Assembly: GCF_043290135.1 (NCBI RefSeq)
Contig: NC_134702.1
Span: 193,844,491-193,908,490, forward strand
DNA length: 64,000 nucleotides
DNA from: Rhipicephalus microplus
Taxonomy: Eukaryota > Arthropoda > Arachnida > Ixodida > Ixodidae
Direction: 5' to 3'
Shown: one piece after another, positions 14,238-25,600 of the stretch
Numbering within the stretch: the stretch's first letter is position 1
Layout of the letters: every line of letters begins with the position of its first letter
Translations under genes and position numbers: made by a program
The notes under the pieces: model-generated
What the model was told of the DNA's origin: nothing
What the model saw: only the letters and a program-made list of their open reading frames with translations
Database searches by the model: none

Positions 14238-14976
14238 TATTCTGATAGTGATGAAGGGGTAACCGAGTTCAAAGCATCGCTCTCCGGTTTAAGTGATCGC
14301 GACCTGATACTCAATGTTCTAACAGGACAGAAAGCAATTATCAAGCGCATGAATGACTTCAGTGCTGCGCAGAAAACATTATCTGACACACTAACCGAAT
14401 GTAAGGGTAGGCTTGATTCGTTGGAATCGGCTCTTGCCAATTTATCCTTGACGCAAGGCAAACTGGAAGCCGTTGAATCTGAAGTTAGCAATCTGCAAAA
14501 AATGGTTGTTGCTATGGTGGATAAAATTGATGATCTAGAAAATCGCAGTCGTCGTAACAACATTATTATTCACGGTCTTGAAGAACCTGCTAGCGAAACT
14601 CCTGCATCATTACGGGAGAGCGTAACTCAAACTTTTTTGCTCGACCAGCTCGGCCTTACTATATCAGGAATAGAAAGATGTCACAGGCTTGGTAGTAAAC
14701 GGCCTGATAAAACGCGGCCTGTCATCGTGAAATTACTTGACTTCCGTGAAAAACTTACAATTCTAAAAAACTGCGCTAAGCTTAAGGGATCAAACTACTA
14801 TGTCACAGAAGACTTTTCTCAGAAAGTGAGAAAAAAATTGCCCGCAGCTTCCCTCGGGGGAACACTGAGGAGGATGCGGAGCATATAATTGGTTAACGGG
14901 GTGTTAAAGTGCGACTTACTTGGGTCGATGGCTAAATTGGTTAACGTGGTTGTGAAATGGGGTGTTAAATTGCGAC

Positions 14977-15117
14977 TTACTTGGGTCGATGGCTAAATTG
15001 GTTAACGTGGTTGTAGGAGGGGGTGTTAAATGAGTGAACACGTACACAGGTATGCGAAAGGACGGCGCTGGTCGAAGGGACGTCGATCATTGTGTTTGTG
15101 GATTCGTTGGAATTCAT
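14977..15117 (-). CDS. 46-codon reading frame behind the heat-shock promoter, copy 1
   Basis: ATG at 15117 (minus), about 55 bases after the inferred start site, begins MNSNESTNTMIDV and ends in SHRPK-stop. The second copy of the element has the same frame with a single difference (V to L), so it has survived in both. I recognise no domain. It may be the start of a captured gene or simply a conserved untranslated region. A GTAAGT splice-donor-like motif overlaps its stop. Confidence 0.35.
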   Translation of the reverse strand: MNSNESTNTMIDVPSTSAVLSHTCVRVHSFNTPSYNHVNQFSHRPK

Positions 15118-15170
15118 TTCACCTCGACCTTGGACGTCGACGCGCCGTACAAACCAACCGACGAGCGGCA

Positions 15171-15440
15171 ACTGAGCGAGCGAGCGCCGACCTTGTGTAT
15201 ATATACAGCGCGACGGCGCATGCACTGTCAGCTGTTGAATGTTCTCGAAGGAGAAGCGCGCGCGCGGCACAGATGGCGACGGCGCGACGGCGCATGCGCT
15301 GTCAGCTGTCGAATGTTCTCGAAGGAGAAGCGCGCGCGGCACAGATGGTGGGCGACGGCGCGACGGCGCATGCGCGCGCGTCAGCTGTCGAACGTTCGAG
15401 AAGCGGTGCGGACGGCGCACTACAAGGCGCGAGTATAAGA
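15171..15440 (-). promoter_or_regulatory. Heat-shock-type promoter in copy 1: three HSEs, TATA, Inr
   Basis: Perfect nGAAnnTTCnnGAAn elements at 15236-15250, 15310-15324 and 15389-15403. Reading minus, the HSEs are followed by TATATATA (15205-15198) and TCAGT (15175-15171), with 32 bases from the first TATA base to the initiator A. A second TATA-like GAGTATAAGA lies beyond the HSEs at 15431-15440 in the plus direction, so the module could be bidirectional. HSE arrays bind HSF trimers in animals. Use here is inferred. Confidence 0.65.
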
Positions 15441-15612
15441 TGCTTCCGCATCTAATATTAGATCAAAATTGTGGGACTGCACCGCAGAATATAGAAAAAA
15501 CAAACAGCGAGTGAGGCTTATCTTCGACAAAGTGTCCATTAATGATGTTCTTTACATGTGGGACGAAACCAGTGGTTCTATTGTTCGTGTTCCTAAACGC
15601 CATCATACATGA

Positions 15613-18396
15613 CGAACAACCGGTTGCAATTCCTTAAAGCTGCTTAATGTGAACTGTCGAAGCATAGTGAATAAGGGTCTTGATCTTGAACACTTGGTGG
15701 CAATTCATGAGCCTGATGTTATCGCGCTTACTGAAACCTGGCTGCACAGTGGTGTTTATGATAACGAATTCACTCCCCCAAATTTTTATGTTTATCGTCG
15801 TGATCGCAACTCTCGTGGTGGGGGAGTTGCCCTTCTCTTCAAGAAAAATTTGAACGTGGCCAGAATGTCTGATGCTGTAGACGTTGAAGCACTCTTCTGT
15901 AAGCTGTTTCATGAGGGCCAAAATGTGATTGTTGGTGTTGTATACCGACCACCAGCGAGTGATTTAGAAGTACTAGAAAATCTTAGAAAGTACATTGATT
16001 GCAATACAACTGATAACAATAAATTTATTTTGTGTGGCGATTTTAACCTCCCCGGCATTAACTGGAACACTCTTTCGGCTGACAGAAGCGACGCAAATAA
16101 TAATGAAGCATTAATTGATATTGTATTTCAATTTGGTTTAACTCAACTAGTTAAAGACTTCACACGTGTTCACGGAACTAGTAAATCTGTGCTTGACCTT
16201 GTTTTTGTTAGTTCAAGTATTCGTGGTGATTCGAAATGTGAAATAGTTGAGGGAATTTCCGACCATAAATGTGTTTTAATAGAGTTCTCTTCATTACTGC
16301 AGAAACCCATCTTTAACGTATCTCATTTTCCTGACTTCTCAGCTGCTGATGATACGTCGATATTAGACAGACTGGAAATAGCCTACGATGAACTTTGCAG
16401 TAGTATGATCACTGAAGAGTATGACGCCAATTCATTATGGCTGAAATTCAAAAATACAATTCACGCCTGCATTCAGCTCTTTGTACCAGTCAAGTATCGA
16501 AAAATCAATTCTGCGAATCCTTGGATAACGCGTGATAGGATTCACATTAAAAGAAAACTAAACCGTGCCAGGAAACAAATTAAGAAGAACAGTAGTCAAA
16601 AACGTATCGCTGAAGTGGCAATGCTCTCTCGTGAACTTAAGAAAAAGATGAAGCAGGAACGTTTCAACTTCTATAACATTCGTTTGAGCACGCTGGTAAA
16701 GGAGGCACCAGCTAAGTTTTGGAGGACCATCACACCGAAGTCCTCAAGTACTAATACATTTAACATAGGCAATGATTTCACATCCGATGCTGCTAAGATT
16801 TCTGATGCGTTCAACACCCACTTTGAATCCGTTTTTTCCAAACATAATGGTAGCTTTATTTGACAAATTCCAGACATTACCTCCGATTGAAGATTTGGAA
16901 ATACCAGAAAGTGGAATATTTAACCTCTTGCTTAATTTAGATGTGAAAAAGTCATATGGACCCGATAATATACCTAATGCATTCCTTAAACGATACGCTG
17001 AGTGGTCATCTAAATTTTTGTTAATTATTTACCGTACATTCCTTTCGACGGGCACTTTGCCTGATGACTGGAGAATTTCCAAGATAAAACCACTGTTTAA
17101 AAATGGCGATAAGCAGCTTATTTCTAACTATCGACCTATAGCTTTAACATGCACGTGTTGTAAAATTCTCGAGCATCTTATTCATAAGCATATTACGCTT
17201 TTCTTGGAAAATTACTCAATATTAACACCAATGCAACATGGGTTCCGTCACGGCTTTTCTACTGTAACTCAACTGGTTGAAATGACACATGACTTCGCCG
17301 CAGCTATTAATGAGAGAAAACAGATAGACGTAATTTTTTTAGATTTTGCTAAAGCATTTGACAAGATTTCCCATTCTAAATTGCTCATTAAACTGAACAC
17401 ATTATTAAAAAACAGGAAACTGTGTAGCTGGATTAAATCGTATCTAACATCCCGGCAGCAATACGTTGTTTTTAAAGACACTCCATCAAACATGTTACCT
17501 GTTGGCTCAGGGGTTCCCCAGGGCTCCGTGCTTGGCCCGTTGTTGTTTTTGGTGTTCATAAATGATATTGTTGATAATTGCAGGGTTAAAATACGATTAT
17601 ATGCAGATGATTGTGCGTTGTATTCACTTATTCACACAGTTGATGACCAAGTTAAGCTTAACACAGAAATTGAGAAACTCATGAAGTGGTGTAATTCTTG
17701 GCAAATGTGTGTAAACTATCAAAAAAGTGTGGCCATGTCGATAACAAATAAGAAGTGTCCCCTTGTTTACAATTATACAGCTGATGGAAACATCCTAAAT
17801 CGAGTAACAGAGTACAAGTATCTAGGCTTGCATATATGTAGCAACCTCCACTGGGATCGACATATCGACTACATATCTAATAATGCAATGATGAAATTAC
17901 ATTTTTGAGACGTTCTCTTCACTATTCATCATACTACATTAAAATTCTGGCGTACAAATCTCTTATCCAACCCATTTTGGATTATGGAAACATTATCTGG
18001 GATCCTTACACCAATGTCAATATCCATAAACTAGATAGAATCCAAAACAAAGCTGTCCGATTTATTTTCAAGAAATACGGCCCAACGTCAGTCTCTGAAT
18101 TAGTTGCCAAAGCGGGATTCAAACGGACTTCAGAAAGAAATAGAATTTCTCGTTTGTTGTTCTTCTTTAAGATAGTTAATGGTCGAATAAATAGTAACAC
18201 AGGTGAATACTTAAAGTTCTCTTCCGGTTACTCTACCAGACAACGTCATAAACACACTGTCGTTCCTTTCCAGCCCAATAATAATACTTTCAAGTATTCC
18301 TTTTTTCCGCGCACTGCCAAAGAATGGAATGAGCTTGACAGCAAAATTATTGAAACAGACAGTATCGAGGCATTTGAAAAATTTATATCTGACTAG
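15613..18396 (+). pseudogene. LINE ORF2: APE endonuclease and reverse transcriptase, two frameshifts
   Basis: In the same frame as ORF1 and separated from it only by TGA (15610-15612). The endonuclease (15634-16300) shows NCRS, LTETWL, GGGV, VVYRPP, CGDFNLP, LDLVF and ISDHK, the residues expected of an active APE-type enzyme. A frameshift near 16860 moves the frame to the reverse transcriptase (16870-17908) with FLDFAKAFD, GVPQGSVLGPLLF and YADD. A second frameshift near 17905 leads to the thumb/C-terminal part (17905-18396), ending EAFEKFISD. The protein would nick DNA and prime reverse transcription of LINE RNA. Only two single-base lesions are seen, so this is a young copy. Confidence 0.85.
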
Positions 18397-18560
18397 TGTT
18401 TTTTTTCTTTTTTTTTCTTCGTGAAACATTTTTTATGTTGTTTGAAGTGCTTTGTTCTGTGTTGACTGCAGTATTGTACTGTTGATTTTGTTGTACTATG
18501 TACACCCACTCTGCTATGGCCCCATGTTGGGGCTAGCAGTATTGCTAAATAATAAATAAA

Positions 18561-19561
18561 ATAGACGGACGGCACCTTATCTTGACACAAATTTGTCCTA
18601 ACAGCCGAAGACGTTTAGATATGGATGTTTTGAAAAAAATATTTTGGTAAAACATTGAAAAAATAGTTAAAGTAACACAAAAGGAAAGCCAAACAAGCCA
18701 ATAAGTTTGAAAATAGAATGAATATAGGCCTAACCTTGACATTCTATTCATATGGTTTCTCTTATGGAATTGCATACGGCTTCACAAACATTCCTGTGGC
18801 GAAAGCCGTTTTTAGTTTCTCCAAAGGAAGTACTACCGGGGGGGGATAAATTCAAAGTCAGCCTACCAAGAGCATCTGGTAAGTCTTTTTCTTTCATTTA
18901 CAAAAAAAAACCCTGCATGTTGAGAGAAAATCATGCAGAGATTCACTCTCGTTGCAGTGGTGGTGTGAAGTTCACTGTACTAGACCAGACCTGTGTATAG
19001 GTAAACATTCAGCGTGGGTGGGGTGGGGTGGGGGACTCGGCATCATTGTGTTGTAAATAATGTCTCCGGCCTTCTAGAGGGGCACCATCGACCTTTCCAA
19101 GGATGCCTTAGATTAGAAAACTTGGATGTCAACTAGCAAGACATTTCAGCTATTCAATGTGGCAAGATTTTCAAATTCTGCCATGGCGATAAATGCATCC
19201 ATCGTCAATAGAGAATTTGTGCGACCATTATGTGAGGCCACTGCAAATGCGATTCCATAGCCATAGAGAGTCGTGATTAGCAGAATACAGCAACGAAATC
19301 TTAATGTGTGATGCTTATTCAAAAACTTCAATGAACATAAAGTGCGACGGTATGGGTTTCATTTGCATTGCCTTGTAGTCGTGTGGGTGAAAAAGGCTCA
19401 TTCAGACAGCGTGTTCAAGATTGAACTTTGGTATAAAAGACCTGAGGTAAATAAAAAGACTGACGAAATCAACTTTGTACATTAATAACGGCGAACAAAA
19501 CTTCGGCTGTCGATAACACCGATTTGCGGAGAGTTGGGTCGACATATATACATGTCACATT
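18561..19561. other. Unassigned sequence
   Basis: AT-rich, with short unconvincing frames and a G-rich run near 19015-19035. No feature could be supported. Confidence 0.5.
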
Positions 19562-19568
19562 GAAAGTT

Positions 19569-19754
19569 GATTGATATGAGGAGTTTAACGCCCCAAAACC
19601 ACCATATGATTATGAGAAACGCCGTAGTAGAGGGATTCGAAAATTTCGACCACCTGGGGCTCTCTAACGTGCACCTAAATTTGAACACACGGGCCTACAA
19701 CATTTCCGCCTCCATCGGAAATGCAGCCGAAGCAGCCGGGATTCGAACCGCACC
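19569..19754 (-). mobile_element. Ruka-like SINE, truncated at box B
   Basis: Carries the family body but stops at CCGGGATTCGAACC, so the 5' part of the tRNA head including box A is missing. GAAAGTT occurs on both sides (19562-19568, 19755-19761), suggesting 5' truncation at insertion rather than later loss. Confidence 0.8.
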
Positions 19755-19761
19755 GAAAGTT

Positions 19762-20331
19762 CTAGCATTATCACTGACGTTTGTGAGAGCTCTTGAACAA
19801 ACTTGACTACGTGTGTCATGCGAGTAGTTTGACTGGAATGATCCGAGACACCCGTAAGGCTATCTGTTGCTTAGAGCCTATGCGGGTGCAAGTCAAATAC
19901 ATAAAACCAAAGCTCTAAACACGTATGGCTGTATAATCATACCTAAATTGATCGACATTTAAATGTGTCCCAGAGGCACGCCCAGGTGGAAATGTTCCCC
20001 ACCTATGCAGTAGAACCGCTAAGGAAGTAAAGAGAGCAGTAGGCCTATACTACTGAGTGTTCGCACAATGCAGCTGGGTTTTTGCCGCAGCCCAGTCAGA
20101 TTGAGGAGGAATGCATGGGTTCAGGGTTCGGTCTCTGCCATTATGGATGCCATTAGCGAGTTACAGAGCATGCTGAATCAATTCGGTATTACCAACCACG
20201 CTTAGTGCGCATCGTGAGAAGCAAGTATATCGAACTTACACCGCTTCCCACTCAATATTGTTGAAGAATATAAAGTAGGCAATAATAGCGAAAGTTGGGC
20301 TAATTGGTGGTTCATGTTTGAATGTAGAAAC
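19762..20331. other. Unassigned sequence
   Basis: No supported feature between the truncated SINE and the inverted-repeat element. Confidence 0.5.
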
Positions 20332-20632
20332 TGCGCAAAATATATAGACAAGGACGGAGAAGGAGATGACACCGCGCTGAACTCGCAACTAAACTTTATT
20401 GAAAGACGCACACTGCTGTTTTTGGCAAGTATGAAGGTGTGTCACACACGTGTTGCTGTCCACTATGATTAGGCATGTTTCGTACCTTGCTTGCTGTGCT
20501 GCGTAGACGCCTTTTGTTTGCCACGTGACCGGGTCGACATCATGATATCTGTGCGTGTCTTCCAATAAAGTTTAGTTGCGAGTTCAGCACGGTGTCGTCT
20601 CTTCCTCTGTCCTTGTCTATATTTTTTGCCCT
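20332..20632. repeat. 300-bp inverted-repeat element
   Basis: Arms of about 70 bp (20337-20406 and 20557-20626) are inverted copies sharing AACTCGCAACTAAACTTTAT, separated by a 150-bp spacer. A diverged copy of one arm is at 35316-35370. Each arm contains an AATAAA in the sense TTTAGTTGCGAGTTCAGC direction. It may be a foldback/MITE or paired terminal repeats of a Penelope-like element; the sequence does not decide. Confidence 0.6.
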
Positions 20633-22697
20633 GTGTATACATCCCAAACATAAACCTTAAGGCTTTTCATTTTTTTTATGTAGAGTAGCGTACGGCAGAG
20701 TTCAATCCAGTGTGCGACGGGACCACCCTAACTTCTAGCTCATACTGAAGCATCCGCTTTCTACAGCGAGCGAAATTCTGCCACCCAAACGCAGCGTCCT
20801 TCGCAATGAACGCGCCTCGCACCGCCGAATATGCCAGCTACCACGGCGCGAACGCGGGATGAATGCGCTGTCACACGGTTGTTGTCGCGGCTGGCATACG
20901 CCCCTACGCTATCCAGTGGTCTCGACTTCGATTGTTCTCATACGCAGGATGCAAGAAGAAGCAGTACTGCTTACTTTTCTGCCAAGTCGCTGTCATGTAA
21001 TGCATGAAGAGGAGAAAAAACTGCTTCTCCAGCGGCGTTTGTGGGTTTCTCTTGCTCTGCAAGACCGTGACAAGCTCAGTCACGCCAACAACAAGCTCGC
21101 TCACCTCTTCCACGAGATAGGGGCATGAAGTAGGCATATAGTGGTTTAAACTATTATATGCACTGCAACATGACAAGTGAGTATAGAGGTTGTTGCCAGA
21201 ACGCGCTATAGCACGTGGGGGCCTGCGTAAATGGCTGTGTAGGAGGCTGTGGCTTTTTACCCTTACATTCTCTGAGAATTCACGTAATGAGGTAGGAAAA
21301 CGATATTCTGCAGACGCAAGTAGAACGCACGTCCTTTCGCGAAGTGTGCCTATGCACACGCGTGGCCTGCTCCAAAAGTGCGGGATGACCAAAAGCAACA
21401 GAAACTACAGTGCATTCATTGTGGGCTCCACTTGCAAGACCGTGTTAACAGCAGGCAAGGGGCCTGTGATGAACAAAACTTTAAGAGGACTCATTTGCTT
21501 CACATTCTACTCATGATTTCCTTTAGTGGGAGGTGCTACAATATTTTAGTCTTAGTGACTCTCACACTGCCATATGTAGATTTATAAATAGTCCCTCCAG
21601 TGATGCTTGATTTTCTGCCAAGCAAAACACGTAATAACTTCAGCAGGCATTGTTTCATTCACCACTACTTGTTCACTTCGATTAATTCTTATTACGATTC
21701 CCCAGTGAATCTGTTTTATTTTCGAAACCCCGCCATCTCTTCTGAGCTCTGTGTATTTGTAGAAACATTTCCTATCGAAAATTCTCCTATTAAACATGTG
21801 CCTCGTATACAATACATTCGTATGAACACATTTGAATCGGCGATGTTCTCATATGATCATACAATATTTTTGGATATGTGCCATACGTGTCATGTGAGGT
21901 GTTTTTTGCTGGTAAATATATTTTCTCACTTGCTATTGGCAAATCTTGTGCGACAAACTCCTTTTTTTTTTACTCTCGGCAGCAGTGATGGCGAGGCCTC
22001 GGAAGGTCTCAAGTTCCACCCATCGCCGAAAGGGGGGATGAGGGCGTGAAACATTGGACAGCTAAAGAAGAAGCATACAAGTTCCCTTCAAGTTTGCCCT
22101 CGGGGACGCCAAAACGTCCGCTAGAGGTGCCATAGTAAGCTCAACATTGAAAGTGATAACAGCCATCATTTCCACAAAAAAAGGGGGGGGGGGGTCTTTT
22201 TTCTACACAAATTAAGAGTAACATTTGAATTTCGCGTTGTGCGTAGAACTTATAAGCACTAAATTTTTTTAGCGGTTGTGGTGCCATGTGATTTCTGCTA
22301 TGTATTCTCTCATCGGTGACGGTGACGAAGCGAAAAACATGTCCCCCGCGGTTGATGGGAGCAGCTGACGCACATATACGCGGTTAGCTTTCATGCAGTG
22401 GTTGGCATTTATTTATTCACTTCTATCTTGGTCGCCGAATAAAACACCCTCCACATAGCAAACCAAACAGAGCTCAGGCCATTACACTCAGGCGATTACA
22501 AACAAGAACCTATCCGAACCTACTGTGTAATTAACAGGATTTATCCGGAGATATGTGTTCTTACAACATGCGATAAGTGCCACGACACCATAGCTCTTGC
22601 TCGGATGCTCTGGCGTTGCTCTGCGTTACACAGCGACAAGGAGAACACTGAAAAACGATGGGACCCAGCTTTGCGCAGTACTACATTAAAGGGACGA
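20633..22697. other. Mostly unassigned sequence
   Basis: Contains the possible transposase relic at 20949-21128; otherwise only short frames and homopolymer runs (T near 21962, G near 22183). No other feature supported. Confidence 0.5.
20949..21128 (+). pseudogene. Possible PIF/Harbinger-like transposase N-terminal relic
   Basis: From the ATG at 20949 the frame gives 59 residues with a basic-aromatic start (RRLWVSLALQDR) followed by LAHLFHEIG. This recalls the RRxWVxxxxxxR...L.xEL pattern at the start of PIF/Harbinger transposases. There is no DDE core or terminal inverted repeat nearby. The similarity is weak and could be chance. Confidence 0.2.
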
Positions 22698-22781
22698 ATA
22701 TGGGCAGTCCGGCGGGCCCGCGAAGTGGCTGAAAGGCTAGGTATTTCGGTCCCAACGTGGGAGCGGCCCGCTTCGTGCTAA
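22698..22781 (+). pseudogene. Short coding-like C-terminal relic
   Basis: An in-frame run ending at TAA (22779-22781) reads WAVRRAREVAERLG then SVPTWERPASC-stop. The charged helix and PTWERP tail look coding and recall the C-terminus of retroelement-type proteins I associate with tick genomes, but I cannot name the family. Nothing upstream extends it convincingly. Confidence 0.3.
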
Positions 22782-25399
22782 GGCACTAGCGCGACCTATT
22801 GGACTTTAAGAAGGTTCTTTCATGCATAATTCATTTTGTGTGTCACGGCAGCTGCTGTAGATATAGTCACTCTACTTCTGTATGGTACCGCAGCCGGCGA
22901 ATGCATCGATTTCCTTAAGTTCCACGGCGATTACAGGTGTAGATTCTTTTTGCCAACGAGCGCAAATGTTTAGTTTTTGTCGGGGATATCACTCTCAAGC
23001 CTTGTAATCACTCTCAGTGTTGTTTATTTGTGTACTACGTACATTTGCACAGATACTGCACGTGTTCTAATTCTCGCACTTCGTTCGTTCCACTGGTATT
23101 TCCTTCCGAAAAACATCAAGAGCTTGTGTCCACAGCTCGACCACAGTATCTCATAATGCAAAAAAAGGGAGGGGGGGGGTGAAGCCGTGGTCGGCGAAAG
23201 CAGGAGCCGTAATTTGAAGCTTTCACTAAACACCTCGGGCTAATTTCTATGATGGTTTTATAATGATAGTTCCTAACAAGAAGACACGCTTTTCTGTTCG
23301 TTTTTCCTCTGAGGGCGGAGGTGTGCCGTTTAGAACTCTTGGTAATAGTTCTAACAGGGTATTTTTTTGTTCAATTGAAACATGATTGCTGGTTTGCCGT
23401 GAATGAATAATATTGTTTCCTGTACTCGCTAGCGATTCTTTTTTTACTGGAGCAAGCTACCAGTGATTACTTTTCTGTTTCTTGTAACCTTTGTACGCAC
23501 AGGTACTGTGTTCTGAAGGGCGCTTTGGTGTGTTAGTGGGCGTATTGACGCGCTTATAACAAGCGGACGAAAAATAACCAGACAACCATAGCTCTGTACG
23601 ATTCAAAGTCTCTTTCGTTCCCATCTGTTTAAAAATGATAGCCATAGAAAATGATCAGCCGAGGCAACCGATCGCATACGGATTCGGTATGCAATGAAAA
23701 GGGCGGCTTGTGCTCTTTTTCTGCCCCCCCCCCTCAAAAAAATAAAACAATAAACTTCGTTTTTCGCTTCCTGTTTACTCAGCGGCAATTCTTGGGTGCC
23801 CCCGGCCGTTAGATGCTTTGCCGCTGATTATCTTTCGTCAAGGCTTCAGTTTCTCATGTCTGAATAGTCTGTTGATTCAACTGAAAAAAAAGGATGGTAT
23901 GGCAAAGAAGGTGAACACTTTGAATTGTCTTATTGCTTGATCAATGCAGGCCTGTCGCAGCAGAAGTGAGAAGTTTTTTGGCAATGGGTGGGAAGTTCTT
24001 GCTGTTTCATGTTAGCACTTAGGCTGGGAGGAAAGGTGAGAGGGCGGCATTTTCACATACCCAGTGAGCAAACGGTAGCAGTCGAAAGAATAACTAAGCC
24101 TACACAAAATCGCTCCAAGCTGAGTAAAAGCAAAACCGGCGGACTAAACTCAGAGAAGGATGAATAGCACAAAGAGGACAACAAAAAGAGCGTATCCCCG
24201 TTCGTAAAGGTGATATGTTTTTGTGAGAGATCACGAGTTATGTTTGCAGCACCTTACAATACACAGCCATGCTGTCTTTATTTTATTGGCAAAGTTATTT
24301 TAGATAAAAGTTCAATGACCTTGACAAAAACTATCATCATCATGAGCTAGCAAGTTCTCTTTTTGTTTCTTGATCTTCTGAATTGCACCAAGAACAGGTG
24401 CGCTGAGTTGTACGGATAGCAAAGAGGTGAGATAAAGAAAGAATGATAGAGTGACACAAAGAAATCAATGAAAGAAAAGTAAAAAGATGGAAAATATTGG
24501 CAAAACAAAGCATGTAAAATGCAGCCGGATCCAGCTAATGTATCTTTCACTCGACAGTGAGTGCCCGAAGCACTCGGCTGTCCAGGTACGCTGGCATAGC
24601 ATAACGTAGCCTTGTATATTTTCATAACGCACTTTTACATAAGTGCAATTAAGTGGAGGAAGGAGGGAGAAAGTCAACAATAGCATATAATTATTGAAAC
24701 AATAGAAATGTGACAGAACAAATGCGGGAGGAGAACGAAAAGCAGAAAAAGTTTTTGTCGAAATCAAGAAAAAATTTAGATGCACCTGACGAAAATGAAG
24801 CGTGAATATTCTTCATCGTGATAATCTTACATCTACGCAAGTCCTAATCACAAAAATACATCGTTTCACTTGATTTTTAATTTTTATTTACATGGAGCTG
24901 GTCTAGTAGCTTTCACTAAATGTTTTTTTCTATTTTTCGAGTACATGAAACACCACAACACTATCTCATTTCCTGTAAGGAAAGCTCCAGCTCGCTTGAG
25001 ATTACTTCAGCTGCCCTTTTCATCTTACTATAGTAAATTTAAATTAAAAAAACGAACTTTCTTTTAGTTTTGTGCATCTCAGCCACACTGATGGAAAGAA
25101 TGTTGATGCATGGCATGGCAGTTAAAATTAAAAAAAAACCTTGGGTAAAATGTAACTTTTCTTTTTTTTTCCTGTTCTTAAATAAATTCTTGTGTTATTG
25201 TTTTTCAATTCTCTTCTTTTTTATCATTATTCTTTTCATATTATTGAGATATACTTCTCCCGTCTTCAATAAGAAAAACCTAAACTTCAATTTCACGAAT
25301 GTATTTTTAAACGCCCCCTCCTCTCTGAAGAGAATAGGGAGGAAATGCGAATGTATTTCTTGCGCCGAGAGAGGGTACCATTGGTGTCAGACATTTGCC
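22782..25399. other. Unassigned AT-rich sequence
   Basis: Poly-purine/pyrimidine runs, a G-run near 23170 and a C-run near 23726. No gene or repeat copy recognised. Confidence 0.5.
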
Positions 25400-25600
25400 T
25401 TCATCGATTTCGGCCATCGCTTTAAGAGGCACCCAGCCCGCGAACGGTCGAGAGTGAGGAGTGAGCAGACGGGAGTGTAGGGCACCAGCGTTGCCGGCTG
25501 GGCGTTTGTGTTTCACAACGGCGTGTCGAGCACACGTTTGTGGAGGTCCTTCAGAAGCACCCAGCCAGCGAACATTTGAGACTGAGACGCGAGCGAACAG
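25400..25600. repeat. Diverged direct repeat, ~125-bp spacing
   Basis: GCACCCAGCCCGCGAAC at about 25429 recurs as GCACCCAGCCAGCGAAC at about 25556, each followed by a GAG-rich stretch. The unit is too short and diverged to classify; it may be part of a GC-rich LTR or promoter. Confidence 0.4.

Larger units (their letters stand above)
14841..15464 (-). mobile_element. Heat-shock-promoter-bearing element, copy 1 (in LINE ORF1)
   Basis: About 620 bp inserted in the LINE ORF1 reading frame and shared with 45891-46498 in the opposite orientation. The flanks show AAAATTG at 14834-14840 and 15465-15471, consistent with a short A/T-rich target duplication. On the minus strand: a 5' end with GATGCGGAAGCATC, three ~75-bp GC-rich tandem modules each with a heat-shock element, TATATATA, an initiator, a 46-codon frame, and two ~60-bp tandem units containing CCCAAGTAAGTCGC. 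This copy has 21 bp more at that 5' end than the second copy, so 5' ends vary and the 3' end (GCTGCGGG) is fixed. No transposase or tRNA head. Class unknown. Confidence 0.75.
14049..15612 (+). pseudogene. LINE ORF1 with N-terminal 2A-like peptide, interrupted
   Basis: Start chosen at the ATG (14049) after the inferred cap site; the same ATG exists in the first monomer (13749) and that frame is also open. The first 62 residues form a hydrophobic leader ending in a 2A-like motif. A coiled-coil-like region follows, then RRNNIIIHGLEE, typical of LINE ORF1 RNA-binding proteins. Coding is cut at 14840 by an inserted element and gains a stop at 14886-14888. After the insert (from 15465) the frame resumes as KLWDCTAEYRK and ends at TGA 15610-15612. 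The ORF1 product would bind LINE RNA; a leader released by 2A would be a separate short peptide. Confidence 0.75.
13719..18560 (+). mobile_element. CR1/Jockey-type LINE, nearly full length
   Basis: The order is two 5' monomers with a promoter, ORF1 (coiled coil plus an RRNNIIIHGLEE motif), ORF2 (APE-type endonuclease then reverse transcriptase), a pyrimidine-rich 3' UTR and a short AATAAATAAAATA tail near 18547-18560. No LTRs. It is inactivated by a 0.6-kb insertion in ORF1 and by two frameshifts in ORF2, but the YADD and endonuclease motifs are intact, so decay is recent. The 5' boundary is set at the initiator of the first monomer; I could not find a convincing target duplication. The CR1/L2 side of the Jockey superfamily is inferred from motifs. 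Confidence 0.85.

Noticed and set aside
13710..14888. Single 392-codon gene
   Set aside because: It joins two LINE monomers, truncated ORF1 and the first bases of an inserted element; the stop is in the insert.
15030..15455. Arg/Ala-rich frames across the heat-shock element
   Set aside because: They follow from the GC-rich tandem promoter modules, which are open in several frames on both strands.
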